64,000 nt of DNA from Gordonia hankookensis (GTDB lineage: Bacteria > Actinomycetota > Actinomycetes > Mycobacteriales > Mycobacteriaceae): assembly GCF_014673215.1 (NCBI RefSeq), contig NZ_JACWMS010000003.1:310001-374000 (forward strand), in the 5' to 3' direction. Shown piece after piece: positions 28,772 through 38,964 of this stretch. Made by a program: the position numbers and the translations under genes. The notes below the pieces were generated by a model, which was not told the DNA's origin, searched no databases, and saw only the letters and a program-made list of their open reading frames with translations. The first letter of the stretch is position 1, and every line of letters starts with the position of its first letter.

Positions 28772-29902
28772 ATGGATGCCCTTATGCCGGATACCGATTC
28801 AGCAGACCCCAACGAGGTCGCACGCCCGACGTCGTCGCGTCGCGACCCCGACTGGCTCCGCGCCCGCCTCGCAGACTGGTTGAACACCGTCGTCGACTCG
28901 CCGGTGACCGTCACCCGACTGGAGATCCCATCGGCGAACGGGATGTCCAGCGAGACGATCGTCCTCGACGCCCGCTGGGACGACACCGAACACCCACTCG
29001 TGGTCCGTGTCGCCCCGCTCGCCGAGAGCGATCCGGTCTTCCCTGCCTATGACCTCGACCGCCAGTTCCGGATCATCGGCCACGTGGCGTCGAGCACGTA
29101 TGTGGCCCTTCCGAAGCTCTATTGGTCCGAACCCGATCCCCGCCCGCTCGGCGCCCCGTTCTTCATCATGGGCCGCGTCGACGGACAGGTGCCGCCGGAT
29201 GTGATGCCCTACACCTTCGGCTCGTGGATGAGCGACGCGACGCCGGAGCAGCGGGCGACATTGACCGAGAAGACGATAGAGACCCTGGCGATGATCCACT
29301 CCGCGCCCGTGCCGCATGAGCTGCTGGATCAGCCCGGGCCGGGCGAGACTCCCCTGCGCGCCCACATCCGACGGCTGCGCGACTTCTACGCGTGGGCATC
29401 GGACGGCCGGGCCGGATCAGGGTTGATCGAGCGCGGGTTCGCCTGGGTCGCCGAGAACATCCCGGACGAGACCGATCCGGTGCTGTCGTGGGGCGACGCC
29501 CGGATCGGCAACATCATCTATCAGGATTTCGCTCCGGCTGCGGTACTCGACTGGGAGATGGCCGCGTACGGACCACGTGAGCTGGACGTGGCGTGGATGA
29601 TCTTCCTGCACCGGTTCTTCCAGGATCTGGCCGAGATGGCAGGCCTACCCGGACTGCCCGATTTCCTGCGTCGTGACGAGGTGGCCGCGGCCTATGGCCG
29701 CAAGAGCGGACATCAGCCACTCGATCTCGACTTCTACATCACCTACGGAGCCCTCATCCATGCCGTCGTCATGTACCGGATCCAGTCACGTGCCATCCAC
29801 TTCGGCCAGGCCGAAGAACCCGCCGATCCCGACGACATGATCCTGCACCGCGCGACCCTCGAAGCCATGCTCGAGGGCACCTACTGGGAGAAGGTCGGAT
29901 AG
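28772..29902 (+). CDS. APH-type phosphotransferase, ACAD10/FadE-associated family
   Basis: The protein has 376 residues and a kinase-like fold. The catalytic loop is LSWGDARIGNIIY, where the usual His of HGDxxxxN is Trp as in the acyl-CoA-metabolism branch of this family, followed by the metal-binding DWEMAAYGPRELDVAWM. N-terminal lobe features (LVVRVAP, FIMGRVDGQVPPD) are intact. Homologues sit beside acyl-CoA dehydrogenases and are thought to phosphorylate hydroxyacyl-CoA or other lipid intermediates rather than aminoglycosides. The ATG at 28772 follows a KstR-like box. The next gene begins right after its stop, so the two are coupled. Confidence 0.8.
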   Translation: MDALMPDTDSADPNEVARPTSSRRDPDWLRARLADWLNTVVDSPVTVTRLEIPSANGMSSETIVLDARWDDTEHPLVVRVAPLAESDPVFPAYDLDRQFRIIGHVASSTYVALPKLYWSEPDPRPLGAPFFIMGRVDGQVPPDVMPYTFGSWMSDATPEQRATLTEKTIETLAMIHSAPVPHELLDQPGPGETPLRAHIRRLRDFYAWASDGRAGSGLIERGFAWVAENIPDETDPVLSWGDARIGNIIYQDFAPAAVLDWEMAAYGPRELDVAWMIFLHRFFQDLAEMAGLPGLPDFLRRDEVAAAYGRKSGHQPLDLDFYITYGALIHAVVMYRIQSRAIHFGQAEEPADPDDMILHRATLEAMLEGTYWEKVG

Positions 29903-31024
29903 ATGCTGTCACCGATGGACGACTACCCCATCCATCAGGTCGCCGAGGTGGTCCGCCACGTCCAGACCTCCGACCGCAACTTCTACGACCGCTACTACTT
30001 CAATTGTCATGGGCCGGAATCCGACTCACCGTGGCTCATCGTGGGTCTCGGGGTCTATCCCAACCTCGGCGTCACAGACTGCTTTGCGGTCGTCCGTCAC
30101 CACGACGAGCACATCGTGGTCCGAGCGTCACGCGCCCTGGGGGCCGACCGCGGCGACCTGCGGGTCGGTCCGTTCACCATCGAGATCCTCGACGGCCTGC
30201 AACGCCTGCGCGTTGCCCTCGACGCCGGCCACGGCGACCTCTCCTTCGATCTCATCTTCGACGCCACCGGTCCCGCCGCCCTCGAACCACGCCATTTTCT
30301 CAGGCAGGTCGAGCGCGTCACCTTCGACACGCAACGTTTCGTCCAGGTGGGCAAGTGGTCCGGCGAATTGACCGTCGACGGCACACGATTCGACGTCGAG
30401 CCGGACAGCTGGCGTGGCAACCGCGACCGGTCGTGGGGAGTCCGCCCGGTTGGCGAGGCCGAACCGCCCGGGCGCCGGGCCGATGCAAACATCTCGGGGA
30501 CCTTCTTCTGGATCTATTCGGTGATGGAGTTCGCCGAGCACTCGATCGTGGTGGTCACCCAGGAGACCGAGACCGGTGAGCGCGTGATGGGCGATGCGCG
30601 ACGGGTCTGGCGCGACCCGGACCGTGAACCCGAATGGCTCGGACACGTCTCACACCAGATCACCTTCATCCCCGGCACGCGTGAAACGGCAGAGGCGACC
30701 CTGACGTTCACACGGCCCTCGGGCGCGGTCATCACCGTCACCTGCCACCCCCAGCTGGCCAACTACCTGGCGTTCGGCACCGGTTACGGACTCGAACCCG
30801 ACTGGCGGCACGGCATGTGGCAGGGCGAGCTGAAGGTCGAGGACCTGCACCTGCAGGTGCCCGAACTCGATCCGACCATGAAGATGTTCTGCGTCACCGA
30901 CCATTACGCCCGTTTCGCCCTGTTCGACGGCGAGACAGAAGAAACCGGTGATGGTCTGTTCGAATTCGCCGCGATCGGACCGCACCAACAATACGGTTTC
31001 AGCGAGTACACTGACCCGGCCTGA
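29903..31024 (+). CDS. Conserved protein of unknown function, two beta-rich halves
   Basis: This gene encodes 373 residues, beginning at the base after the phosphotransferase stop. The protein is rich in beta strands, with a central [16 protein letters not shown] loop and a second strand-rich half containing [22 protein letters not shown] text ([20 protein letters not shown]). This layout recalls lipocalin/CrtC-like hydratase folds but no catalytic residue is assignable. It has no signal peptide. Pairing with an ACAD10-type phosphotransferase under a KstR-like box suggests a cytoplasmic enzyme or binding protein for lipid or sterol intermediates. I do not recognise a named family. Confidence 0.7.
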   Translation: MLSPMDDYPIHQVAEVVRHVQTSDRNFYDRYYFNCHGPESDSPWLIVGLGVYPNLGVTDCFAVVRHHDEHIVVRASRALGADRGDLRVGPFTIEILDGLQRLRVALDAGHGDLSFDLIFDATGPAALEPRHFLRQVERVTFDTQRFVQVGKWSGELTVDGTRFDVEPDSWRGNRDRSWGVRPVGEAEPPGRRADANISGTFFWIYSVMEFAEHSIVVVTQETETGERVMGDARRVWRDPDREPEWLGHVSHQITFIPGTRETAEATLTFTRPSGAVITVTCHPQLANYLAFGTGYGLEPDWRHGMWQGELKVEDLHLQVPELDPTMKMFCVTDHYARFALFDGETEETGDGLFEFAAIGPHQQYGFSEYTDPA

Positions 31025-31061
31025 ACAGCTCACAGGCATCGTCTGCCGAGGGGAAACGAAC

Positions 31062-32603
31062 ATGGCGGGTGCGCCATTTGCAGGTCTGTCACGCCGCGAG
31101 TTCCTCGCCCGGGTGGGTGCGGTCGGAGGTGGCGCCCTGCTGACCTCCTGGGCCGGGCCCATCATCGACCGGGCATACGCATCGGCCGACCCGGCCGGAA
31201 CGGGATCGCTCGGCGACATCGAACACGTCGTCCTGTTCATGCAGGAGAACAGGTCGTTCGACCACTATTTCGGAACCTATTCCGGCGTACGGGGATTCGG
31301 TGAGAAGTCCGCGGCCTGGAAGCAGCGCGGCTGGGCGCCCGGAGTCGGCCCCACCAGCCGCGGCCACACCCTGCCGTTCCGGCTCGACACCCGCAACGAT
31401 GCGAACCTCGACGGCGAGTGCATCAACGATCCCGACCACTCGTGGGAGGGTATGCACCGGTCGTGGAACGGCGGACGCAACGACGGTTGGCTGCCGATGT
31501 CGATCGAGTCGGTGGGGCCGGCCAACGCCCCCGCCCTGATGGGCTACTACGAGCGGGAGGACATCCCCGTCCACCGATCGCTCGCCGAGGCGTTCACGCT
31601 GTGCGACAACTACCATTGCTCGGTCCTCGGGCCCACGGATCCGAACCGCCTCTATTGGATGAGTGCGAGCATCGACCCGACGGGCGCCCACGGCGGCCCG
31701 CTGCTCGAAACCCCCACGCTGATACCGAAGTTCGTCTACTCGTGGCGCACCATGCCGGAGAACCTGCGCGACGCCGGGGTGAGCTGGAAGATCTACAACA
31801 ACCGAGATCTCGGACCGGTGTCGTCGGTCGTCCTGGACGGGATGATGGGATGCTTCACACAGGCGCAGAACCCGGGTTCGGAACTGGCCCGCCGTGGCAT
31901 CGCGCCGACGTACCCCAACGACTTCGCCGCCGATGTCGCAGCCGATCGCCTGCCGAAGGTCTCCTGGGTGATCCCGTCGGCGATCAACTGTGAGCACCCG
32001 GCCCTCCCTGCCGCCCTGGGAGCAGTGGGGATCGTCGAACTCCTCAACATCCTCACCTCCAACCCCGCGGTGTGGGAGAAGACGGCCCTCATCATCTCCT
32101 ATGACGAGAACGGCGGCTTCTTCGATCACGTCACCCCGCCCACACCGCCTGCGGGTACCGCGGGCGAGTTCGTCAGCGTGCCCGATATCGCGAAAGTGCC
32201 GGCGTCGAAGGGGATTCGCGGTCCGATCGGGCTTGGCTACCGGGTCCCCTGCTTCGTGATCTCGCCGTACAGCCGCGGCGGCCTGGTGGCATCGGAGACC
32301 TTCGACCACACGTCACAACTCCGATTGATCGAGAAGCGCTTCGGCGTCGACGTCCCCAACCTGACGCCCTGGCGCCGGAAGACCGTGGGCGACATGACGT
32401 CAGTGTTCGACTTCGCCCACCGGCCCAACGCGACTCGTCCGCGATTCGGCGACCCGGTTCCCGGCGCCCAGAACGCGCTGCTCGGCTGCGGACCGAACGT
32501 CGCCGCAGGAACTCTCGGACGTGGGCGCCCCTATCCGGTGCCACCCAACCACATGCCCCGGCAGCAACCCGGGACCAGAAGGGCACCCAGCGGAATCGTC
32601 TGA
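31062..32603 (+). CDS. Tat-exported phospholipase C / acid phosphatase (phosphoesterase family)
   Basis: The protein has 513 residues. The twin-arginine signal [11 protein letters not shown] is at residues 8-18, followed by a hydrophobic stretch and a cleavage-like AYASA. The phosphoesterase motif [18 protein letters not shown] and later [13 protein letters not shown] and [14 protein letters not shown] are those of the bacterial phospholipase C/AcpA family. It is secreted folded and probably hydrolyses phosphatidylcholine or phosphomonoesters outside the cell. The ATG at 31062 has GAGGGGAAACGAAC upstream. The C-terminal extension typical of mycobacterial PlcA-C is short here, so phosphatase activity is equally possible. 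Confidence 0.85.
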   Translation: MAGAPFAGLSRREFLARVGAVGGGALLTSWAGPIIDRAYASADPAGTGSLGDIEHVVLFMQENRSFDHYFGTYSGVRGFGEKSAAWKQRGWAPGVGPTSRGHTLPFRLDTRNDANLDGECINDPDHSWEGMHRSWNGGRNDGWLPMSIESVGPANAPALMGYYEREDIPVHRSLAEAFTLCDNYHCSVLGPTDPNRLYWMSASIDPTGAHGGPLLETPTLIPKFVYSWRTMPENLRDAGVSWKIYNNRDLGPVSSVVLDGMMGCFTQAQNPGSELARRGIAPTYPNDFAADVAADRLPKVSWVIPSAINCEHPALPAALGAVGIVELLNILTSNPAVWEKTALIISYDENGGFFDHVTPPTPPAGTAGEFVSVPDIAKVPASKGIRGPIGLGYRVPCFVISPYSRGGLVASETFDHTSQLRLIEKRFGVDVPNLTPWRRKTVGDMTSVFDFAHRPNATRPRFGDPVPGAQNALLGCGPNVAAGTLGRGRPYPVPPNHMPRQQPGTRRAPSGIV

Positions 32604-32644
32604 TTCCTCCGATGAACCCATGGCCATACTTCTCGAAGCCGGCA

Positions 32645-33475
32645 TCATGTGCCTCGCAGCCGTGGGATGACCAGCGGTGTATGGGATTCCGGGTCGTCGA
32701 TGATCCGGCACCGGAGTCCGAAGACGTCCTCGATCAGCTCGGCGTCGACGATCTCGGCGGGCCTGCCCTGCGCGACGATACGCCCGGATTTCATCGCGAC
32801 GAGGTGATCGGCGTACCGGAACGCGTGGTTGAGGTCGTGCAGCACCGCCACCATGGTGCGGCCGCGCGCACGGTTGAGCTCGGCACACAGATCCAGGAGT
32901 TCGATCTGATGGGCGATGTCGAGGAACGTGGTCGGCTCGTCCAACAGGACGAGTGGTGTCTCCTGGGCCAGCACCATTGCGACCCACACGCGTTGGCGCT
33001 GACCTCCCGACAACTCGTCGACAAGCCGGGAGGAGAGATCTGTGACGCCGGTCGCGGTCATCGCGTCCTGCACCGCGGTCTCGTCCTCGGGCGTCCATTG
33101 CCGGAACATGGACTGGCGCGGGAACCTCCCCCGTGCGACGAGCTCGGCGACCCGGATCCCTTCGGGCGCAACCGACGTCTGCGGGAGCAGCCCAAGCCGC
33201 CGGGCGACCTCCTTGGCCGGATACGAACTGATCGACCGGCCGTCGAGGACCACTGCCCCCGACCGCGGTTTGAGCAGTCGCGACAATGCCCGCAGCAGGG
33301 TGGATTTGCCGCAGGCGTTGGGCCCCACGATGACGGTGAACTCGCCATCCGGGATCTCGATGGACAACGACTCGCTGATGACCCGCTCGTCATAACCGAT
33401 GGTGATCTCGTCGGCCCGGAGCCGATGTCCAGGTGTCGTCGTGTGCGGTGCCGTGCCGGGCGGTGTCGTACTCAT
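32645..33475 (-). CDS. Iron-siderophore ABC transporter ATPase (FecE/FepC-like)
   Basis: The protein has 276 residues. Walker A GPNACGKST, signature LSGGQRQRVWVAM and Walker B TPLVLLDEPTTFLDIAHQ are those of FepC/FecE-type ATPases energising vitamin B12 or ferric siderophore import. Its start overlaps the stop of the first permease gene by 4 bp, forming the end of a three-gene operon of two permeases and an ATPase. No lipoprotein substrate-binding gene is in the window, so the operon must use one encoded elsewhere. Confidence 0.93.
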   Translation of the reverse strand: MSTTPPGTAPHTTTPGHRLRADEITIGYDERVISESLSIEIPDGEFTVIVGPNACGKSTLLRALSRLLKPRSGAVVLDGRSISSYPAKEVARRLGLLPQTSVAPEGIRVAELVARGRFPRQSMFRQWTPEDETAVQDAMTATGVTDLSSRLVDELSGGQRQRVWVAMVLAQETPLVLLDEPTTFLDIAHQIELLDLCAELNRARGRTMVAVLHDLNHAFRYADHLVAMKSGRIVAQGRPAEIVDAELIEDVFGLRCRIIDDPESHTPLVIPRLRGT

Positions 33476-34533
33476 TGTCGTCGCGCCTCCTGCGCCAAGA
33501 GCCAGATCAGATAGACGCCGCCGATGGATGCGGTCACCACACCCACCGGAAGCTCGGTGGGGGCGAACGCATGCTGGGCGATGTAGTCGCTCGCCACCAA
33601 CAGCAGCGCCCCCATCGCCGCCGCAGGTGCCAACGGCACACCCGCGCTACGAGTCAGCCGGCGTGCCAGTTGCGGTGCCGCCAACGAGACGAAGGCGATC
33701 GGTCCGGCCACCGCCGTCGCGACGGCGGTCAGTGCGACGCCGAGCACGATCACGAACAAGCGCGTCGGCTCCACACGTATGCCGAAAGACCGTGCGGTGT
33801 CGTCACCCATCTCCATCAGCGGTCCGAGATAGCCGGCGATCAGGACGAACGGGACCAGGACCGCCATCACCACCAGCACAGGCGTCGCGTCGGCCCAGGT
33901 GATGCCGTTGAGGGTGCCGGCACCCCAGGTGGCCGCCGACATCGCGTCATCGAGATCGGCCTTCAGGATCAGCCAGGTGTTCAGCGACGCCAGCATCGCC
34001 GAGATGCCGATCCCCACGATGATGAGCCGGAACCCCTGCACTCCCTGCTTGAACGCGAACAGGTACACCGCCAGGGCCGTCGCGACACCACCGACGAGTG
34101 CACCCGCCGCCGTGCCATAGCGGTGATCGCTGCCCACCACGAGGATGATCACCAGCGCACCCGTGTAGGCACCTGTGTTGAACCCGATGATGTCGGGGCT
34201 GCCGAGTGGATTACGGGTCAGCGACTGGAAGATCGCGCCGCTCATGCCGAGGGCGGCGCCCAGTACCAGGGCCGCCGCCACCCGGGGCGCTCGCCACTGC
34301 GTGATCACCAGCCGCTCGAATCGGGTTCCGCCACCGAAGATCGTCTCGATCACCCGCCCCGGCGGCACGTGATAGTCACCGGTGCCCAGTGCCAGGACGG
34401 ATATCAGCAGCGCGAGCGCGACGAGGATGAGCACGACGGTCAGCGCACGAACCCCGATCCGCAGGGACGGTACTCCGGACCGGCCGCGCACGACCACCAC
34501 GGAACGGCCGAAGTCGATGTCGGTGCCGGTCAC
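33472..34533 (-). CDS. Iron-siderophore ABC transporter permease (FecCD family)
   Basis: The protein has 353 residues with about nine to ten helices. FecCD signatures are present: the QWRAPRVAAALVLGAALGMSGAIFQSLTRNPLGSPDIIGFNTGA segment, GPIAFVSLAAPQLARRL coupling helix, and TELPVGVVTASIGGVYLIWLL. The GTG at 34533 overlaps the previous stop in GTGA. It is one half of a heterodimeric permease for a ferric siderophore. Confidence 0.92.
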   Translation of the reverse strand: MTGTDIDFGRSVVVVRGRSGVPSLRIGVRALTVVLILVALALLISVLALGTGDYHVPPGRVIETIFGGGTRFERLVITQWRAPRVAAALVLGAALGMSGAIFQSLTRNPLGSPDIIGFNTGAYTGALVIILVVGSDHRYGTAAGALVGGVATALAVYLFAFKQGVQGFRLIIVGIGISAMLASLNTWLILKADLDDAMSAATWGAGTLNGITWADATPVLVVMAVLVPFVLIAGYLGPLMEMGDDTARSFGIRVEPTRLFVIVLGVALTAVATAVAGPIAFVSLAAPQLARRLTRSAGVPLAPAAAMGALLLVASDYIAQHAFAPTELPVGVVTASIGGVYLIWLLAQEARRQ

Positions 34534-35561
34534 AGGCCGCTCGCTTTCGCCCTGCGTACCAGGATGATCAGAACCGGCGCCCCGATGAACGCGGTGATCA
34601 CACCGACCTGCATCTCCCCCGGCCGGATGACGACCCGACCGATCACGTCGGCGAGCAGCACCAGGATCGCGCCGCCGACGACGCTGTATGCCACGATCCA
34701 GCGCTGATCGGGGCCGACGATCCAGCGCGCGATATGCGGGATCATCAGACCGACAAAGGAGATCGGACCAGCGGCCGCGGTCGCTGCGCCGCACAGCAGG
34801 GTCACCGCGACCGTGCCGAGAGCGCGGGTCAGGGTCACATTCGCCCCCAGAGACCGGGCGGCATCGTCGCCGAGCGCCAGCGCGTTCAGCGACCGGGCCA
34901 CCACCACCGCCAGTACGAGGCCCGCGACGATGAAGGGCAGAACCGCACCCGTCACCGAGAGATCGCGGCCGGCGATGGAACCGGCTCGCCAGAAACGCAT
35001 TTCGTCGAACGCCTGGGGATCGAGCAGGGTCAGGCCGGTGGTGATACCGGTGAGCAGTGCACTCACCGCCACACCCGAGAGAGTGAGCCGGATCGGCGAC
35101 GGGGCTGCCCGGCCCATGGAACCCAAGACGTACACCACCACGGCCACGATGGCCGCGCCGGCGAAGGCGAACCACACGTACGACCAGATTCCCGTCAATC
35201 CGAGCAGACCGACGGCGATCGCGACGAAGAACGCGGAACCGGCATTGACACCGAGCAGGCCCGGGTCGGCGAGCGGGTTACGGGTCATCCCCTGGATGAG
35301 CGCGCCGCCGACTCCGAGCGCCATTCCGACGACGAGTCCGAGAACGGTACGGGGAACACGCAGTTCGCGGATGATGATCTGATCACCGGAATGATCGAAC
35401 GCGAACAACGCGTGCCACGCGGTATCGATCGGTATCGTCTTGGCGCCGATCGCGATACTGAGGGCGCAGACCACCACGAGCAGTCCGATTCCGACGATTG
35501 CCCCGATCGCGCGCCGTGTGTTGGAGGCGGCCACCGAACGTTCCTCGGTGACGACTTGCAT
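34530..35561 (-). CDS. Iron-siderophore ABC transporter permease (FecCD family)
   Basis: The protein has 343 residues and is the first gene of the uptake operon. The motifs LRVPRTVLGLVVGMALGVGGALIQGMTRNPLADPGLLGVNAG, GPISFVGLMIPHIARWIVG and GEMQVGVITAFIGAPVLI identify the second FecCD partner. It is divergent from the isochorismate synthase gene with a 101-bp intergenic region in which I could not find a convincing IdeR box. Siderophore uptake and synthesis are therefore side by side. Confidence 0.92.
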   Translation of the reverse strand: MQVVTEERSVAASNTRRAIGAIVGIGLLVVVCALSIAIGAKTIPIDTAWHALFAFDHSGDQIIIRELRVPRTVLGLVVGMALGVGGALIQGMTRNPLADPGLLGVNAGSAFFVAIAVGLLGLTGIWSYVWFAFAGAAIVAVVVYVLGSMGRAAPSPIRLTLSGVAVSALLTGITTGLTLLDPQAFDEMRFWRAGSIAGRDLSVTGAVLPFIVAGLVLAVVVARSLNALALGDDAARSLGANVTLTRALGTVAVTLLCGAATAAAGPISFVGLMIPHIARWIVGPDQRWIVAYSVVGGAILVLLADVIGRVVIRPGEMQVGVITAFIGAPVLIILVRRAKASGL

Positions 35562-35662
35562 TCAGCTCTCCTCTGTCGGGCGGTCGGCATGTTCGGTCGG
35601 AGCCACCAGGCGCGGTCGCAAAGCCTATCGTAGACACACCGTTGTTGGTAGATTGTGACGTC

Positions 35663-36784
35663 ATGGCCGACGATGACCTCCACCACGATGCGGTTTTCCT
35701 GCTGTCCCGGCCGGAGGAGCATGTATACGCCTCGGGCGCGCGCCACCACTTCGACTCGGTCCACGCCGCGCGCACACATCTCGATCACGGCGATTCGCCT
35801 GCGATCGTCGGCGCCTTGCCCTTCGACCTACGACGCCCCTGCTCGTTGATCGCACCACGCGACTTCCGCCGGAGGCCCGGGCGCTGGTGCCGGAGCCCGG
35901 CCACAGCGGATGTCGGAGCACGGGTGACGGCGGCGCACCCCGAGCCCGAGCAGCACGAACGGCACGTCGCCGACGCGGTGCGCGCCATCGCCGACCCGTG
36001 CGGCGGGATGTCGAAGGTGGTCCTCGCCCGCCGGCTCAGCGTTCAGGCGACGAGCGCTCTGTCACCCTGGGACCTGGCCGCTCGGCTGGCCGCTCGCGAC
36101 CACGCGGGTAACGCTTTCGCTGCGGACCTGTCGGCTGCCGGGTCCGAGTACGAAGGTCACCACCTGGTCGGATCGACCCCCGAGGTCCTGATTCACAAAC
36201 GAGGCGATGTCGTCTCCTGTCACCCCCTCGCCGGTTCGGCACCCCGCAGCACCGATCCGACGGCCGACCAGGAAAACGCTCGCCGCCTGGCGGATTCACC
36301 GAAGGATCGGCGCGAGCACGGCTATGTGGTGGAGGCGTTGGCCTCGTCACTGGCACCGCTGTGTACAGACCTCGAAGTCCCCGCGGAGCCCACACTCACC
36401 TCGACGCCCACGATGTGGCACCTCGGCACCGGTATCCGCGGACGTATCGCAGACCCCGGGACGACCGCACTCGACCTCGCCGCTGCCGTGCACCCGACTC
36501 CGGCCATCTGCGGTACCCCGACACCGGCCGCCCGCGACCACATCCTGTCCGTCGAGGGTGACCGCGGGTTCTACGCCGGAGCGGTCGGCTGGTGTGATGC
36601 ACGCGGCGACGGCGAGTGGATGGTGAGCATCCGCTGCGCTGACCTGGATCCGGACGGACGAGGGCTGATCACCTGGGCGGGTGGGGGCATCGTCGCGGAA
36701 TCCGACCCGGCAGACGAACTCGCCGAGACGTCGGCGAAATTCCGTACCGTGCTGTCGGCCCTCGACATCGAACTTCCCGCATGA
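35663..36784 (+). CDS. Isochorismate synthase (siderophore-type, EntC/DhbC)
   Basis: The enzyme isomerises chorismate to isochorismate, the entry step to 2,3-dihydroxybenzoate or salicylate siderophores, or to menaquinone. The 373-residue protein has chorismate-binding motifs in order: SKVVLARRLSVQ, a lysine/glutamate substrate region HHLVGSTPEVLIHKRGD, CHPLAGSAPR, LGTGIRGRI, HPTPAICGTPT and EGDRGFYAGAVGW, then MVSIRCADL. The ATG at 35663 is chosen as closest to the homologous start. Neighbouring FecCD genes and an iron-responsive regulator favour a siderophore role over menaquinone, but no DhbA, DhbB or salicylate synthase is seen. Confidence 0.88.
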   Translation: MADDDLHHDAVFLLSRPEEHVYASGARHHFDSVHAARTHLDHGDSPAIVGALPFDLRRPCSLIAPRDFRRRPGRWCRSPATADVGARVTAAHPEPEQHERHVADAVRAIADPCGGMSKVVLARRLSVQATSALSPWDLAARLAARDHAGNAFAADLSAAGSEYEGHHLVGSTPEVLIHKRGDVVSCHPLAGSAPRSTDPTADQENARRLADSPKDRREHGYVVEALASSLAPLCTDLEVPAEPTLTSTPTMWHLGTGIRGRIADPGTTALDLAAAVHPTPAICGTPTPAARDHILSVEGDRGFYAGAVGWCDARGDGEWMVSIRCADLDPDGRGLITWAGGGIVAESDPADELAETSAKFRTVLSALDIELPA

Positions 36785-36962
36785 CGATCTGACCTTCCCG
36801 ACCTTCCTGACATGCGAGGCGACGAGCATGACTTTCGGCAACCGAGGCGTGACGGCGATAGGCTATTCTCGGCCGCAGACCCGACGTGTGCGGCCACGTC
36901 CGACCTCGCCGCGACACGACCGCGCAGGCGGCCACCATGCTCGACAGTCAGGGAAGCCACCG

Positions 36963-38960
36963 ATGTCACCGTCCCCCTCCGAGGTTCTGGCCTCCGCCGA
37001 GGCGGCGGTTCCGGACGACCGCCGGCTCGCCGACCGACTCCGTGACGAAACCCTCTCCGACCGACCATGGTTCGAGCTGTTGCCATGGCTGTCGGAGTAC
37101 CGGCACGGGCCCGGGATACTCGCCGACGACGAGATCGTCGTGAACGCCTGGATCCAGAACACCCCCGCCGACACCCTGACCGATGTCAACCTGGAACGCT
37201 TCTGCCACCGGCTCGCCGAGCGCTACGTCTCGGATCGGTCGTCGCGCCCACTCATTGACGATTTCCCCGAGGTGCAGGCCGGCCCGGAGCCGTTGCCACT
37301 GCCGCGATCGGCGCGGGAGGAACTCGGCGCGAGGGATGTCGACACGATCTCGGAACTCATGACCCGCTCGGTCGACGAACTCGCTCGGCTGCCCGGCATC
37401 GGTCCGGTCACGCTGGTCAATCTGATCGCTCGCCTCGTGGCGAGATCCGGCGTGGTGCGGGACGGGAAGCGCCCGGCGCAACAACAACAGTCGGCGTCGA
37501 CCGGTCGAGCAGAGCTGCGTGATCTCGTCAGCTCACTCACCGAACGCGACCGACTCGTACTGTACGACCGCATCCTCGCCTCCCACCCCCGAACACAGTC
37601 GGAACTCGCAGGCATGCTGGGCAGCTCACGCGAGCGGGTGACCCAGATCGATCGCAACCTGCGGAATCGACTGTCAGCGCTACTGACCGAGATCCCCGGC
37701 CTGCACGCATTGGAAGGGGCGATGGTCGACCTCGCCGATCCCGTGATCGACGTCGAATCGTTGGTCGACGAGCTACCGGAGTCGGGGGCCACGGCTGACG
37801 CGCTCGGCGTGCCGATCTGGCGCCTCGTGGCCGCCGCCGCGCCTGCCCTGATGGCCGTCGACGATTGGATCATCCGTGGCACCCTGAAGGAGTCCACCAC
37901 CGCGACTCACGCCTGCGTCGATGCCGAAGCGACCCCGGAGAAGACCGCACCGATCCGTGCGGTCGCCGACGGCCTCGGGCTCTCCGTCGACGCCACCCGA
38001 CGCTGGTTACATCGCAGCGGGTACTCGTTTCTCGGTGACCACGCGATCTCGTCGACTTCCTCGACCGGAGATCTGGTCGCCGCCGTCCTGTCGATCGCAC
38101 ACAAGCCACAGACCTTCGACGAGATCGTCGCAGGACTCGGCGAGTTCGTCCGTGCGCCGTCGTCGGTGCGCAATGCGCTGGTCACCGACGAACGCGTCGT
38201 CAAGACAGACCGGAACAGTTACGGGCTCCGACGCTGGGGCATGGAGCAATACGTGCCCGTCCACGTCCAGATCGAACGGCTGCTCACCAAGGCGCGTGGC
38301 GAGCCCATCCCGCTCGCCATGGTGATCGATGAGATCACCGGAAACTACGACGTCACCGCGGCCAGCGTCCGGGCATACGCCAGTGCGGGCGATTTCGTGA
38401 CCCGCGACGACATGGTGATGCGCCGCAAACGCCCGTATTCACCGCGGAAGTCACCCGCCCGGACCCGAGGCCTGTATCGCGATGGTGACACCGTCCACTG
38501 GTCGACGAGAGTGACCTCCGCCCACGTCAAGGGATCGGCCTTCAACCTGCCGTCTGCGCTCGCCGGCATCGTCGGCATCGCCCCGGGCAGGCCTCGACAA
38601 CTCGAGACACGGCACGGTCCGCAGTCGTTCATGTGGGTGTCGGTCCAGGCGAGGTCGGGAACCATCAAGCGGTTCGTCACGGAACTCGGCCTCTCCGAAG
38701 GAGATCCGATCTTCCTCGATTTCACCCCGGATACGTTCGACGTCAGGGCTGCCGACCCCGGCCGCGGCTCACCGGCATCGCAGATCCTCGCCCGGTTGGG
38801 GCGCCGGCCGCGTGGCCGCGTCTCCCGGTCGCTCTTGCTGGACTCCCTCCGGGAATCCCTCTGGCTGCCGGATGACGCCGACCCCGGCACGATCGTCGCT
38901 GCGCTGCGCCAGCGCAAGGAGAACGACCTCGCCGAGCTCGTCGACTCGGCACTGCTCTGA
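36963..38960 (+). CDS. Multi-domain putative transcription regulator with RNA-polymerase-like modules
   Basis: This protein has 665 residues and no enzyme motif. From N to C it shows: an uncharacterised helical region (1-105); an alpha-CTD-like helix-hairpin-helix (111-160, LARLPGIGPVTLVNLIARL); a sigma-region-4-like helix-turn-helix (187-238, LTERDRLVLYDRI then SSRERVTQIDRNLRNRL); a delta/HARE-like winged helix (367-427, ending SYGLRRWG); and a second winged-helix-like repeat (431-490). Residues 500-665 form a further domain with YRDGDTVHW and PIFLDFTPDTFDV. The ATG at 36963 starts just before the recognisable protein. It lies between iron genes. I know of no characterised function; it probably binds DNA and possibly polymerase. 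Confidence 0.7.
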   Translation: MSPSPSEVLASAEAAVPDDRRLADRLRDETLSDRPWFELLPWLSEYRHGPGILADDEIVVNAWIQNTPADTLTDVNLERFCHRLAERYVSDRSSRPLIDDFPEVQAGPEPLPLPRSAREELGARDVDTISELMTRSVDELARLPGIGPVTLVNLIARLVARSGVVRDGKRPAQQQQSASTGRAELRDLVSSLTERDRLVLYDRILASHPRTQSELAGMLGSSRERVTQIDRNLRNRLSALLTEIPGLHALEGAMVDLADPVIDVESLVDELPESGATADALGVPIWRLVAAAAPALMAVDDWIIRGTLKESTTATHACVDAEATPEKTAPIRAVADGLGLSVDATRRWLHRSGYSFLGDHAISSTSSTGDLVAAVLSIAHKPQTFDEIVAGLGEFVRAPSSVRNALVTDERVVKTDRNSYGLRRWGMEQYVPVHVQIERLLTKARGEPIPLAMVIDEITGNYDVTAASVRAYASAGDFVTRDDMVMRRKRPYSPRKSPARTRGLYRDGDTVHWSTRVTSAHVKGSAFNLPSALAGIVGIAPGRPRQLETRHGPQSFMWVSVQARSGTIKRFVTELGLSEGDPIFLDFTPDTFDVRAADPGRGSPASQILARLGRRPRGRVSRSLLLDSLRESLWLPDDADPGTIVAALRQRKENDLAELVDSALL

Positions 38961-38964
38961 GTTC

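Noticed and set aside
35562..35662. Possible IdeR box between fecC-type permease and isochorismate synthase
   Set aside because: Only weak fragments such as aaagcctatcgtagac; both outer TTAGG/CCTAA pentamers are missing.
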